Below, in pieces: positions 54,316 through 61,995 of a stretch of 64,000 bases of DNA (positions are counted from its first letter, which is position 1; every line of letters starts with the position of its first letter). Location: the NCBI GenBank assembly GCA_016708125.1, contig JADJGF010000001.1, forward strand, positions 310,001-374,000. Direction: 5' to 3'. Under the pieces are notes generated by a model, which did no database searches, was not told where the DNA came from, and saw nothing but the letters and a program-made list of their open reading frames with translations. A program made the position numbers and the translations under genes. The stretch is from Ignavibacteriota bacterium. GTDB taxonomy: Bacteria; Bacteroidota; Ignavibacteria; Ignavibacteriales; Melioribacteraceae.

Positions 54316-55524
54316 TTATTTCTCAAATTTTTCGATGTATTTTTGATAGAAATCGCCAATTTTATTATAAGCTTTTTGTAAGATTTCTTCATTCGGTAAA
54401 AATACTAATCTGAAATGATTTGTTCCGGGTACTTGTCCAAATCCGGTTCCGGGCACAACTACAACTCCGGTTTCTTTAATTAATTCCGCAACAAAGTGAT
54501 TATCCGAATTTTTAATTTCTAATTTTGGAAAAGCATAAAATGCTCCTTCCGGTTTTACGCAAGAAATTCCGTGAATTGAATTCAACATTTCAACTGTTAA
54601 ATTTCTTCTCGAAGTTAATTTTTGCATTGCAAGTTGAAGATGATCTTGCGGACCTTCCAAAGCTCCAACAATTGAATATTGTTCGGGATGATTTGCAGAA
54701 AGACGCGAGCGCAAAATTTTATTTATTGCTTCAATATAATTTGATAAACGATTTCTGTTTCCGCTTATAATTCCCCAGCCGATTCTAAATCCCGGGACCA
54801 TATAATTTTTTGATAATCCGCCGAAAGTAATTACCGGAACTTCCGAATTTAAAGATGCAATTGAAGTGTGAGTTACTCCATCCATTAAAAGTTTATCATA
54901 AATTTCATCTGCAAAAATTATAAGATTATGCTCAAGAGCTAAATCAATAATTTGTTTAAGCGCATCCAAACTATAATTTGATCCGGTTGGATTATTAGGA
55001 TTTATCAAAACTATTGCGCGGGTTTTATCATTAATTTTTCGTTTGATATCTTCAACATCTGGCTGCCAATTATTTTTTTCATCAAGAAAATATGGATTTT
55101 CAAACATCTGCAATTTGCTTTGAATGGCTGTGTACAAAGGATATCCGGGAGTTGGAGTTAAAATATTCTCACCTTGATTTACTAAAGAAGTTAGACAAAT
55201 ATCAATTGCCTCGCTTGCGCCGGTTGTAATAAATAAATCTTGAATATTTTTAATTCCTTTTTTTTCCGCGTTTCTTGCAATTGCATCAAGCGCCGGTTTA
55301 ATTCCAGAGGAAGGAGAATATCCATTATAATTTGCAAGCATTGCTTTATAAGTATCTTCAATCATATGTCGCGGCGGTTCAAAATCATAAATATTCGGAT
55401 CGCCAATATTTAAGTACAACATTTCTTTTCCGGTTTTTGCAACTTCATTTGCAACTAACAAAATATCTCTTACGGCATAAGTTATATTGTTTGTTCTAAT
55501 TGCCGCATTAATTTGACTATTCAT
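54316..55524 (-). CDS. pyridoxal-phosphate aminotransferase, AlaA-like
   Basis: This is a 402-aa fold-type I class I aminotransferase. It has VLINPNNPTGSNYS, FADEIYDKL and the lysine region FGGLSKNYMVPGFRIGWG, with YPLYTAIQSK earlier. The closest recognisable type is the alanine/glutamate-pyruvate aminotransferase AlaA; an aspartate aminotransferase-like role cannot be excluded. I chose the ATG 55524 because GAGGAA sits six bases upstream; the frame extends four codons more. Upstream lies repeat copy A with its terminator. Confidence 0.9.
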   Translation of the reverse strand: MNSQINAAIRTNNITYAVRDILLVANEVAKTGKEMLYLNIGDPNIYDFEPPRHMIEDTYKAMLANYNGYSPSSGIKPALDAIARNAEKKGIKNIQDLFITTGASEAIDICLTSLVNQGENILTPTPGYPLYTAIQSKLQMFENPYFLDEKNNWQPDVEDIKRKINDKTRAIVLINPNNPTGSNYSLDALKQIIDLALEHNLIIFADEIYDKLLMDGVTHTSIASLNSEVPVITFGGLSKNYMVPGFRIGWGIISGNRNRLSNYIEAINKILRSRLSANHPEQYSIVGALEGPQDHLQLAMQKLTSRRNLTVEMLNSIHGISCVKPEGAFYAFPKLEIKNSDNHFVAELIKETGVVVVPGTGFGQVPGTNHFRLVFLPNEEILQKAYNKIGDFYQKYIEKFEK

Positions 55525-55599
55525 TAAATTCCTCAAAAATAAAATTAACTATGTTAAATTACTCTATTAAGTTGTTTTTAGCAATTGATGAAACTCAAC

Positions 55600-55626
55600 A
55601 AAAAATCCCACCGAATTGATGGGATT
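55600..55626 (-). terminator. terminator in repeat copy A, after the small T9SS gene
   Basis: AATCCCA (55604-55610) and TGGGATT (55620-55626) form a stem with a 9-base loop, followed on the minus strand by TTTTTTG. It lies about 80 bases past the stop of the small sorting-domain gene. The identical structure is found in repeat copy B. Confidence 0.7.
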
Positions 55627-55701
55627 TGAATTTAATTATTTGCCACGAATGCACGAATTTATTTTTTTCGTTTTACGTTTCTGCGTCTCAACGTTTTTAC
55701 G
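55600..55701 (+). repeat. direct repeat copy A (about 100 bp)
   Basis: This stretch is nearly identical by eye to 61880-61980, with a handful of differences and small indels. Both contain the ATCCCA hairpin, TGCCACGAATGCACGAATTTA and CTGCGTCTCAACGTTTTTAC. Here it fills the space between the aminotransferase and the stop codon of the small T9SS gene. Confidence 0.85.
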
Positions 55702-55704
55702 TCT

Positions 55705-56346
55705 TTACTTCATCAACATCATCTTTTTTCTTTGCATTTCCGTTTTATTTCCGTTTTTCATACTTATTTGATAAATATACATTCCGCTAGCAAGATTTTT
55801 TGCATTCCATTCTGTTTTATAATAGCCCGGTCTTTGTTCTTCATTTACTATTATTTCTACTTCTCTTCCTAAAATATCATAAATAATCAAATTTACGTTT
55901 GACGTTTCTCTTCTTTCGTTTTTCGGAATTAAATAACTTATTGTTGTCACCGGATTAAACGGATTTGGATAATTCTGATTCAACTCAAATTTATCTGGAG
56001 GGAGTATTGTTATTTTTATTTCCTTTTCCCAGTTTTGATTATTTCCACTTATTTGAAATTTAAGTGTTTGTTCTTCCATTAGTTTTGCCTGTTGTTCTAC
56101 ATCAAATTTGAAAGTAGCAATTCCTTCAGTTTGTGAATTTAGTGAACTAATTTCAGTTACTTCATTTTCAAATTTTATCCAATCTGGTATTTCGATTGCT
56201 GATACTTTTACATCATTTAAATTTAATTGTGAATCATTAAGTACTGATAATTCTATTTCATTCCCTTTTGATGCAAAGGGAATTTCATATACTGTTTGTG
56301 CTAAAATCTGACTTACAAACAAAATTAAAGTTATAATTATTTTCAT
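55705..56346 (-). CDS. small secreted protein with T9SS type A sorting domain
   Basis: This is a 213-aa protein. A signal peptide lies at 1-16, ending ILAQ. A beta-rich domain of about 100 residues follows with no catalytic motif that I can see. The C-terminal sorting domain from about 118 has LNQNYPNPFNPVTTISY, YDILGREVE and LASGMYIYQIS. It should be exported by the type IX system. It is the third gene of the accessory run after the HEXXH and tandem-repeat proteins. The ATG follows AGGAG. Function unknown; it may act as a surface anchor or partner for the two proteins upstream. Confidence 0.8.
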   Translation of the reverse strand: MKIIITLILFVSQILAQTVYEIPFASKGNEIELSVLNDSQLNLNDVKVSAIEIPDWIKFENEVTEISSLNSQTEGIATFKFDVEQQAKLMEEQTLKFQISGNNQNWEKEIKITILPPDKFELNQNYPNPFNPVTTISYLIPKNERRETSNVNLIIYDILGREVEIIVNEEQRPGYYKTEWNAKNLASGMYIYQISMKNGNKTEMQRKKMMLMK

Positions 56347-56375
56347 TTTTATTTCTCCTTTTTTCTCTGTGTCTT

Positions 56376-56450
56376 CTTTGTGCTCTCTGTGGTTAGGTTT
56401 TTCTTTTTACCACTAAGAACACAAAGTTGATTTTCACAAAGTGCTCAAAG
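56376..56450. repeat. dispersed palindromic filler repeat
   Basis: CTTTGTGCTCTCTGTGGTTA (56376-56395) is an imperfect inverted copy of TACCACTAAGAACACAAAG (56408-56426). A further related piece, CACAAAGTGCTCAAAG, follows. Sequences of this type recur in intergenic DNA of many bacteria. It lies between the two accessory genes, and nothing suggests coding. Confidence 0.6.
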
Positions 56451-56451
56451 T

Positions 56452-56563
56452 TTAATAAACAAATTCTACAACGTTATTATTTGTTATATCTTGTTGCTTT
56501 TCTTTATTTACTCCATTGCTGTTTACTCTAAAACTGTAATTTTTCGGGAGTAATTCTTTTTTT
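56452..56563 (-). other. out-of-frame continuation of the tandem-repeat protein
   Basis: Reading one base less in the A7 tract (T run 56557-56563 on the plus strand) changes the ending from KKRITPEKLQF-stop to KKELLPKNYSFRVNSNG and onward to a TAA at 56452-56454. The new frame restores the KELLPKEYSFRMN consensus of the other repeats and adds the final strand. The alternate tail is therefore the ancestral or alternative C-terminus. Confidence 0.75.
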
Positions 56564-59002
56564 AACTTCACCATTAATTGTATTTCCTATTGTCTTCCAT
56601 CCGCTTGCATAATATGAAGCTGCTGCATTATTTATCGGCTGATTTGATCCATCAACAACTCTAATTATACAATTTACTGTAGAAAATTCCAATTGAAGAT
56701 TATTGCTTATATTTTGACTTTTATCTAAACTTGCACCACCGTAATTCATTCTAAAACTATATTCTTTTGGAAGTAATTCTTTTGCAGCTTCTCCATTTGT
56801 AGCAGTTCCAAATTCTTTCCAACCCGAAGCATAATATTGTATAGTACCACCACTTAACAAATTTCCTTGTGAATCTTTTAGTTGAACTTTAGCATTTACA
56901 GTTTGGAAAATTACAGTTGCGTCTGTTCCAATATTCTGACTTTTATCCAAACTTGCACCACCGTAATTCATTCTGAAACTATATTCTTTTGGAAGTAGTT
57001 CTTTTGTAACTTCTCCGTTTGCTGCTGTTCCAAAATCTTTCCAGCCGGATGCGTAATATTGAACAAATCCGTCCACTGACGGACCACCATTTAATAAATT
57101 TCCTTGTGAATCTTTTAGCTGAACTTTTGCATTTACAGTTTGGAAAATAACTGTTGCGTCGGTTCCAATATTTTGACTTTTATCCAAACTTGCTCCACCG
57201 TAATTCATTCTGAAACTATATTCTTTTGGAAGTAGTTCTTTAGTTACTTCTCCATTTGCTGCAGCTCCAAAGTCTTTCCAACCGGAGGCATAATATTGAA
57301 CTGTTCCGCCATTTAACAAATTACTTTGCGAATCTTTTAACTGAACTATTGCGTTTACAGTTTGGAAAATTACTGTTGCGTCAGTTCCAATATTTTGACT
57401 TTTATCCAAACTTGCACCGCCGTAATTCATTCTAAAACTATATTCTTTTGGAAGTAGTTCTTTTGCTGCCTCACCATTAGTGGCAATTCCAAAATCTTTC
57501 CAGCCCGATGCATAGTACTGAACGCTGTAATCATTTATCATTTCATTTTGACTATTTAGCAATTTGACAATTGTTTTAACTGTACTAAAAGTTACGGTGT
57601 TTTTTGCAACTGTTATATTGTCCAATTGTTGGTTTCCGCCTTCATAAGTCATGCGTAAACTTACTTTTTCTTTTTGTGTTTCAACATTAAATGTACCATC
57701 TCCATTATTTACAGCATCTTTCCAGCCCGCATCATAGTATTGCAATGAACCATTAAGTATAAAATTACCTTCGCTATCCTTAAAATTTACTTTTAGGTAT
57801 GGGTAGGTTTGAACTTCCGGCAATCTATCTAAAATATATTGTGCATAATGGTATAAAAATTTATAACCTTCTTTGCTTACATATTTTGGATAGCTGCCTG
57901 CTGAGTCTTGGTAAACTTGGTTAACACTATTTTGAAAAGCTTCCACTTTAATTCTGCAATTTATTGAGTCACCGGTACTTAAATAATTTTTTGCACTTGT
58001 TAGTTTTGTTAGTAACTCGTCTTTGTATGTTTCATCTTTTACCCACTCATAATTGTAACATTGGTTTGTGTATGAGGTGAGGGTGTCCAGCATATCTAAT
58101 GTTGGAACAGTTGTAGCAGGCTTCGGTGGATAAAAAATATCAATTCCTGTTTTTATCCAACCCCTCTTTTCAGTGTCTTTTTCATGTTGTAAATAATCAT
58201 TTACATATTTATAATCACCAATCGTACCATATCTAACCAATAAAGTATCTGCATGATAAACTCTATAAAGAGACTCAGGTTCAGAATAAAGCCTATCTTT
58301 TGTAAAATTATGAATATCTTTATAATGTAATTTAACTAATTCTTCATATGCTGTATACCTATTTGAGCTAACTACATCTGTAATTGCAATCCCTATTAAT
58401 AGGGGAATCATCTCATCCCCAAATATGTCACTTAATGTAGTAATTGCAGTATATCTCACTCCAACATTTTTAGAGTGTTGTGCATAATAAATTAAATCAC
58501 TTTTTGCTTTTTCTGCTTCTTCAGGAACATTTCTAATTATTTCCGGTAGGGCATGTAAAAAACCCACACAAGTTTCATATTTACCTTCCTTAAATTCATC
58601 TAGCCAATCCCAATAATAGTGTATGGTAGTAAAATTACCTGCTAAAAAAAGTACACGCGTTGCATCTACTTTTTTAATAAGTGGAGGACGCGACGAATCA
58701 TTATCTGCAGAATCTATATACGCAAGTGCAAAAGATTCCAAATTGGGAGATCCTAATTCTAAAAGCAAGTGAAGATAAAGTGATTGTGTAATATCACCTT
58801 TTTGCCAAAACCTCTCTTCAATTGCTGGTAAAGCTTCGGTTATGTGATAATATCGGATTGCACGAATACCTGGGCTATCATCCAAACTATCTAAATATGA
58901 TATATACATTTCCTTATCTATTTGAGTTGGGTATTCTTGCCCAAAATCATTTTGATAACTGATAAAAAAATAGAATAAAATAAACTTTAATAGAATTTTC
59001 AT
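56528..59002 (-). CDS. secreted HEAT-like protein with tandem 74-aa repeats, C-terminus frameshifted
   Basis: This is an 824-aa protein as read. A signal peptide spans about 1-21 (ending DFGQ). Residues ~25-400 are helical with HEAT-like repeats, ending in a segment (LLTKLTSAKNYLSTGDSINC) that resembles FIMAH-type helical domains. From about 400 come six beta-type repeats of about 74 residues. Four share GWKDFG, KELLPKEYSFRMNYGGASLDKSQNI and VQLKDSQ nearly unchanged. The sixth is cut short by a frameshift at an A7 tract. No enzyme motif and no sorting domain were seen. It starts 21 bases after the HEXXH protein gene, with GGAG upstream. Function unknown; surface binding or structural role is possible. 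Confidence 0.75.
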   Translation of the reverse strand: MKILLKFILFYFFISYQNDFGQEYPTQIDKEMYISYLDSLDDSPGIRAIRYYHITEALPAIEERFWQKGDITQSLYLHLLLELGSPNLESFALAYIDSADNDSSRPPLIKKVDATRVLFLAGNFTTIHYYWDWLDEFKEGKYETCVGFLHALPEIIRNVPEEAEKAKSDLIYYAQHSKNVGVRYTAITTLSDIFGDEMIPLLIGIAITDVVSSNRYTAYEELVKLHYKDIHNFTKDRLYSEPESLYRVYHADTLLVRYGTIGDYKYVNDYLQHEKDTEKRGWIKTGIDIFYPPKPATTVPTLDMLDTLTSYTNQCYNYEWVKDETYKDELLTKLTSAKNYLSTGDSINCRIKVEAFQNSVNQVYQDSAGSYPKYVSKEGYKFLYHYAQYILDRLPEVQTYPYLKVNFKDSEGNFILNGSLQYYDAGWKDAVNNGDGTFNVETQKEKVSLRMTYEGGNQQLDNITVAKNTVTFSTVKTIVKLLNSQNEMINDYSVQYYASGWKDFGIATNGEAAKELLPKEYSFRMNYGGASLDKSQNIGTDATVIFQTVNAIVQLKDSQSNLLNGGTVQYYASGWKDFGAAANGEVTKELLPKEYSFRMNYGGASLDKSQNIGTDATVIFQTVNAKVQLKDSQGNLLNGGPSVDGFVQYYASGWKDFGTAANGEVTKELLPKEYSFRMNYGGASLDKSQNIGTDATVIFQTVNAKVQLKDSQGNLLSGGTIQYYASGWKEFGTATNGEAAKELLPKEYSFRMNYGGASLDKSQNISNNLQLEFSTVNCIIRVVDGSNQPINNAAASYYASGWKTIGNTINGEVKKRITPEKLQF
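56530..57810 (-). repeat. in-gene tandem repeats, 222-bp unit
   Basis: The segments starting near 56710, 56934, 57171 and 57393 repeat with spacing of about 222 bases, or 237 where a 15-base insertion is present. DNA identity between the central units is high, so the array can expand or contract by recombination. The outer units (nearest 57.8 kb and 56.55 kb) are more diverged. Confidence 0.85.
57068..57083. repeat. micro-palindrome inserted in one tandem repeat
   Basis: TCCGTC-CACT-GACGGA sits in the fourth repeat unit, where the other units lack it. It adds PSVDGF in place of a single threonine, a net in-frame gain of 15 bases. Its shape matches the TCCGCC-AAA-GGCGGA palindrome at 61520-61534. 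Confidence 0.6.
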
Positions 59003-59023
59003 TTATGTCTCCAATTTAATTTT

Positions 59024-61735
59024 TCAAAAAATACCATACTGTCTTTTGAAATTTGAAAGAGCTTTTTCAAAATTAGCTATTTCCATTTGTACTTTGGGTT
59101 GCCTTTGAACAAAGTCTTCATAATCTCTTTCTGAACTAAAATTATAATATTTACCAGAGCTATTTTTAATAACATCTTCAATAAATTCTCGCACTATTCT
59201 TGAAAAATTAATATCAGCTACTTCTTGAGCTTCATTATAAGGCTTTTTATAATCTTCACAAGTTATTTGATAATCTTTGATTTTCTGATCAAATAATCTT
59301 TCTTTATTTGCAACTAATGCGCTGTCGTAATCTTCTTTATGTCTATTTTCATGTGCAAAGGTTACTGGCTCTAACTTATATTTAATTATTTTTGGTTCAT
59401 ATATTTTTGAAACCTTAATATCATGTTCAAAATTTTTAATTTCAGCTTTTGTATTTGCTGTAATTTTTCCATCCACTAATGTGTTATTCAATATATTAAT
59501 CATATGTGATGTGTTTGTAATTAGAGTCCAGCCAGCAGCAGCTATGTTATTAACACAGAATTCTAAAATATATTCTGGTTTTAATGTATTTACAACTTTA
59601 TCATTTTCTTTTATTTCCATATTAAATTGAATCATTCCATTATCATTCTTACACGGAGAAGCAGAAATATTTTGTCGTTTCATCCAATAAAGTGGAGCAA
59701 AACCGCCAGTTTGAATTGGAAATTTTATATTACCAGATGCGTCTCTTTGAATTGGTTCACATGCATCAGGATTAGCTCCGCCTGCTATAACCTTTTTTAA
59801 TTGAAAATTGGGTACAGATAAAGGACTATCACAAATATCTAAATCATCACACCCACCTTTTTTAATATCAATACCAGCTACACCAGCAATTAGTGTTAAT
59901 TCACTTGACGTATTTACGCTTGAAATAATTCCTAAACTATTAATGTTATTTTTTTCATTTGTTTTAGATTTTCCATTAGCAATTCTTCTACTTTTCAAAT
60001 TGTAAGTTTTCTTGCTTAGACCAGAATTAAAACTCATACTTACATTATTCATTTGAAGTGTATCAGTATTATTAACCTTGGTAATTGCTGGGTCTGAACT
60101 TTCTATTTCTGTATCTACATAAAGCATTACTCTAACCGAATCTAGGTCTATTTCATTAATAGCTTTTATTTTAAATGGTTGTTTGCCCGGATAAAACATG
60201 TCGCTGCTTATTGTATCTTCGTTTGTATAAATATCTGCATATTCCATATTTTTATAAATGGAGATATAAAATTCTTGATCCACTCCATTTGGGAATGCTA
60301 ATTTTTCACCTTCGGGTCCTTTCATATATAAATAAATATTGGCTTCTTCTCCCGGTGATAGTTTCTCCTTATCAAATTCAATTATTATTTTAGACTGAAA
60401 TATATTCATTCTAACTTCTGTATATGGGATGCTTGGATTTGTAGTAGTTACCAATAGGTTTATTATATCACCTTCTAATGGCGGTTCCAACTGATTTGTA
60501 ATAAATTCTAAATACAACTGTCCGTTTACATGGCTGAGGTTATTTAATACAGTTCCTTTTTCTCCGGTTTGAGGATTTATTAAATACCCATAATCCGCAC
60601 CTTCCAATATTGCAACATTGAATTTAATATCTTCTGGCAATGTTTTTAACATACATTCGTCAGAATATGTTGAATTTATATATATTCCATTAACGTCATT
60701 ATTGTAAACATATGGATATTCTACACTTGCTTCGATACTACTTCCTGTTATGCATATTGCTTTAACTAAAATCGTATCAAATGCTACTTCTCCATTTACT
60801 TCTGCTTTTAAAATTGCGTTAATATTATTTTCACTATATAAAGGTTTATCATATATTAACTTTATTGGAAAGCCATTATCTAAATAATCTCCGCTGTAAA
60901 ATGAGTCGCCTATTGTATCTTCTGTTGCTACATTGAAAAATGTCAAGTATTCTTCACCTTCGATTAATGAAATTGTTGGCCAATCTTCGTTTACCTTCCC
61001 TATAATAGGTAAACATTCGTTGCTTGTATAAAAATTAAAGTATTTTCCTAAATCGTTAAATTCTATTTCACTTCCATTAATATCAATTCCCAGATAACCA
61101 TACCATGGTTCTATATATCCTTCCATTCTAAACCTTTTATAATGGCTGCCATCAACATATACATCAAAATAATCTCCAAGCATTCCATAATATTCATACT
61201 CCCCTCTTAATGAATTCCAATGGACATATTCCAAAGTAAAATCATATGTTGTGCCTAACGGATTGTTAATTTCATAAACAAAATTTCCATCAAACTCATA
61301 TTCCGGAGATCTATTATCGCTGCAGAATGGTGTATTTGTTCGTATTCTATATCCAAATCTCGGTTTTGTGCCTTGGTATGAAGGTATCCACGAATATTCT
61401 AATCTTATACTATGTGGCTCAGTCAAAATATTATTTCTGATAATTGAAGAACCCTTTGTAATAAGTGGCTTAATTTCAACTTTCTCTTTTATTTTTACTT
61501 GTCCGTAAGATGTCGTGAATCCGCCAAAGGCGGACAAGAAGGCAAAGGTGAAAAGAAAAAACGTTAAAAACGTTGAGACGTGTAAACGAAAGAAGTTAGT
61601 AAAGCTAAATCTTAAATGATTGATTTGGGTAATTGCAAGATCGCAATATTCTAAAATTAAAAGATTTGTCTGCCGTTTTTGTGGCAGATTACAAGAATGC
61701 AAGATTGGTATTGATTTTGGGGATTTTAACATCAT
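59024..61735 (-). CDS. secreted protein of unknown function with C-terminal HEXXH motif
   Basis: This is a 903-aa protein. The first ~45 residues are an unusual lead-in partly encoded by repeat-like DNA. A hydrophobic stretch (about 55-70, FLTFFLFTFAFLSAF) follows, and maturation probably occurs near SYGQ. The middle is beta-rich with Ig-like segments and no catalytic motif. Near the C-terminus HENRH (795-799), followed by KEDYDSA, fits the HEXXH zinc-peptidase signature. A charged helical tail ends the protein. GGAGG four bases before the ATG supports the start. It is first in the three-gene accessory run. Peptidase activity is only a hypothesis; a third metal ligand was not identified. Confidence 0.65.
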   Translation of the reverse strand: MMLKSPKSIPILHSCNLPQKRQTNLLILEYCDLAITQINHLRFSFTNFFRLHVSTFLTFFLFTFAFLSAFGGFTTSYGQVKIKEKVEIKPLITKGSSIIRNNILTEPHSIRLEYSWIPSYQGTKPRFGYRIRTNTPFCSDNRSPEYEFDGNFVYEINNPLGTTYDFTLEYVHWNSLRGEYEYYGMLGDYFDVYVDGSHYKRFRMEGYIEPWYGYLGIDINGSEIEFNDLGKYFNFYTSNECLPIIGKVNEDWPTISLIEGEEYLTFFNVATEDTIGDSFYSGDYLDNGFPIKLIYDKPLYSENNINAILKAEVNGEVAFDTILVKAICITGSSIEASVEYPYVYNNDVNGIYINSTYSDECMLKTLPEDIKFNVAILEGADYGYLINPQTGEKGTVLNNLSHVNGQLYLEFITNQLEPPLEGDIINLLVTTTNPSIPYTEVRMNIFQSKIIIEFDKEKLSPGEEANIYLYMKGPEGEKLAFPNGVDQEFYISIYKNMEYADIYTNEDTISSDMFYPGKQPFKIKAINEIDLDSVRVMLYVDTEIESSDPAITKVNNTDTLQMNNVSMSFNSGLSKKTYNLKSRRIANGKSKTNEKNNINSLGIISSVNTSSELTLIAGVAGIDIKKGGCDDLDICDSPLSVPNFQLKKVIAGGANPDACEPIQRDASGNIKFPIQTGGFAPLYWMKRQNISASPCKNDNGMIQFNMEIKENDKVVNTLKPEYILEFCVNNIAAAGWTLITNTSHMINILNNTLVDGKITANTKAEIKNFEHDIKVSKIYEPKIIKYKLEPVTFAHENRHKEDYDSALVANKERLFDQKIKDYQITCEDYKKPYNEAQEVADINFSRIVREFIEDVIKNSSGKYYNFSSERDYEDFVQRQPKVQMEIANFEKALSNFKRQYGIF
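61520..61534. repeat. palindrome TCCGCC-AAA-GGCGGA inside the signal region
   Basis: This perfect 6-bp inverted repeat with a 3-base spacer encodes SAFGG at the end of the hydrophobic export segment of the 903-aa protein. Similar short GC-rich palindromes occur as mobile micro-repeats in some AT-rich Bacteroidota genomes. Confidence 0.55.
61562..61590 (-). repeat. partial inverted copy C of the flanking repeat
   Basis: Read on the minus strand this gives TTCGTTTACACGTCTCAACG followed by TTTTTAACG, close to the last third of direct repeats A and B (CTGCGTCTCAACGTTTTTACG). It lies inside the coding sequence for the export signal of the 903-aa protein, in opposite orientation to A and B. Confidence 0.6.
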
Positions 61736-61877
61736 TTTTCCTCCGGTTACTTAATTTATTTTCCTTTCTTCATACTCCCCCATTTTGTATGAATTAACTT
61801 TTTAAAGCTCAATTAATTTTAGTTAAATATCAAATTATTTTTTCATTAAATTATCATAAAATGAGATAATCAGTATT

Positions 61878-61906
61878 AAAAAAAATCCCACCGAATTGAT
61901 GGGATT
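61878..61906 (-). terminator. terminator in repeat copy B, after the PEP/pyruvate-binding gene
   Basis: AATCCCA (61884-61890) and TGGGATT (61900-61906) form the same stem as in copy A, followed on the minus strand by at least eight T residues. It lies 90 bases past the stop of the gene ending at 61996. Confidence 0.75.
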
Positions 61907-61980
61907 GAATTTAATTATTTTGCCACGAATGCACGAATTTATTTTTACGTTTTACGTCTCTGCGTCTCAACGTTTTTACG
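61880..61980 (+). repeat. direct repeat copy B (about 100 bp)
   Basis: This is the same element as 55600-55701, in the same orientation. It sits in the 260-base gap between the PEP/pyruvate-binding gene and the accessory run. The rest of that gap (61736-61877) is AT-rich and shows no gene; it must hold the promoter of the accessory genes. Confidence 0.85.
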
Positions 61981-61995
61981 TTTATCGTTTCACTT

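Noticed and set aside
56540..57810. CRISPR-like array
   Set aside because: The repeats are 222 bp, in frame and protein-coding, with no short repeat/spacer pattern and no cas genes.
55600..61980. Insertion sequence or integrative element
   Set aside because: The flanking repeats are direct, no transposase or integrase gene is present, and no target-site duplication was recognised.
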